Below, piece after piece: positions 5,429 through 5,458 of a stretch of DNA of 5,458 bases. The stretch comes from Ignavibacteriales bacterium (lineage in GTDB: Bacteria > Bacteroidota > Ignavibacteria > Ignavibacteriales > Melioribacteraceae). The first letter of the stretch is position 1, and each line of letters opens with the position of its first letter. A model generated the notes under the pieces. That model was not told the DNA's origin, made no database searches, and worked only from the letters and a program-made list of their open reading frames with translations. The translations under genes and the position numbers were made by a program. The DNA is taken from assembly GCA_007280825.1 (NCBI GenBank), contig QYQI01000047.1, positions 1-5,458 on the forward strand. Direction: 5' to 3'.

Positions 5429-5458
5429 GTAGGGGCTGAATATATTTAGCCCTTGTAC
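5429..5458. repeat. Palindromic element at the right edge, possible dispersed repeat
   Basis: GGGCT (5433-5437) pairs with AGCCC (5448-5452). The stem continues inward through a G-T wobble and AA/TT around a TATA loop, and outward loosely to GTA (5429-5431) and TAC (5456-5458). A run of seven T (5422-5428) precedes it, the wrong side for a rightward intrinsic terminator, and the sequence after it is cut off. The GTAGGGGC...GCCC...GTAC style resembles short palindromic repeats scattered in many bacterial genomes. A terminator for the toxin gene remains possible. Confidence 0.45.

Overview
The window is AT-rich, codes densely and joins its genes with short overlaps. The likely source is an uncultured or environmental member of the Ignavibacteria/Bacteroidota-Chlorobiota (FCB) group. 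This rests on the gene content (a DUF4905-like protein next to AMMECR1 and MEMO genes, a stand-alone tryptophanase), the codon composition and a TAnnTTTG promoter-like site. It is inference, not proof. Recognisable Shine-Dalgarno sequences precede several genes, which is less typical of classical Bacteroidetes.

Layout. (1) Positions 1-1046, minus strand: a three-gene operon read leftwards. It holds a 141-residue four-helix membrane protein, a 66-residue Xre-type regulator and a second membrane protein that runs off the left edge. Each junction is an ATGA stop/start overlap. The last gene is easily missed because its stop lies outside the window. (2) Positions 1047-1242: a divergent intergenic region with two 13-bp direct repeats spaced 21 bp apart over the probable leftward promoter, and a separate rightward promoter-like site. 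(3) 1243-2613: a complete tryptophanase, told apart from tyrosine phenol-lyase by its active-site residues. (4) 2614-4884: a spacer hairpin, then a tight operon of a DUF4905-like protein, an AMMECR1-domain protein (AmmeMemoRadiSam A) and a MEMO-family protein (AmmeMemoRadiSam B). (5) 4936-5399: a type II toxin-antitoxin pair, antitoxin first and RelE/ParE toxin second, overlapping by 13 bp. (6) 5400-5458: a palindromic element at the right edge.

How the genes work together. The leftward operon looks like a small self-regulating module: a DNA-binding protein made together with two membrane proteins of similar design, with a tandem-repeat operator in front. Tryptophanase would give indole, pyruvate and ammonia from tryptophan; no tnaC leader and no tryptophan permease lie beside it. 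AMMECR1 and MEMO are two parts of a conserved three-part system whose biochemical role is unsettled. The third part, a radical SAM enzyme, is not in this window, and the close coupling to the DUF4905-like gene makes that gene a candidate accessory. No mobile element, CRISPR array, rRNA or tRNA was seen.
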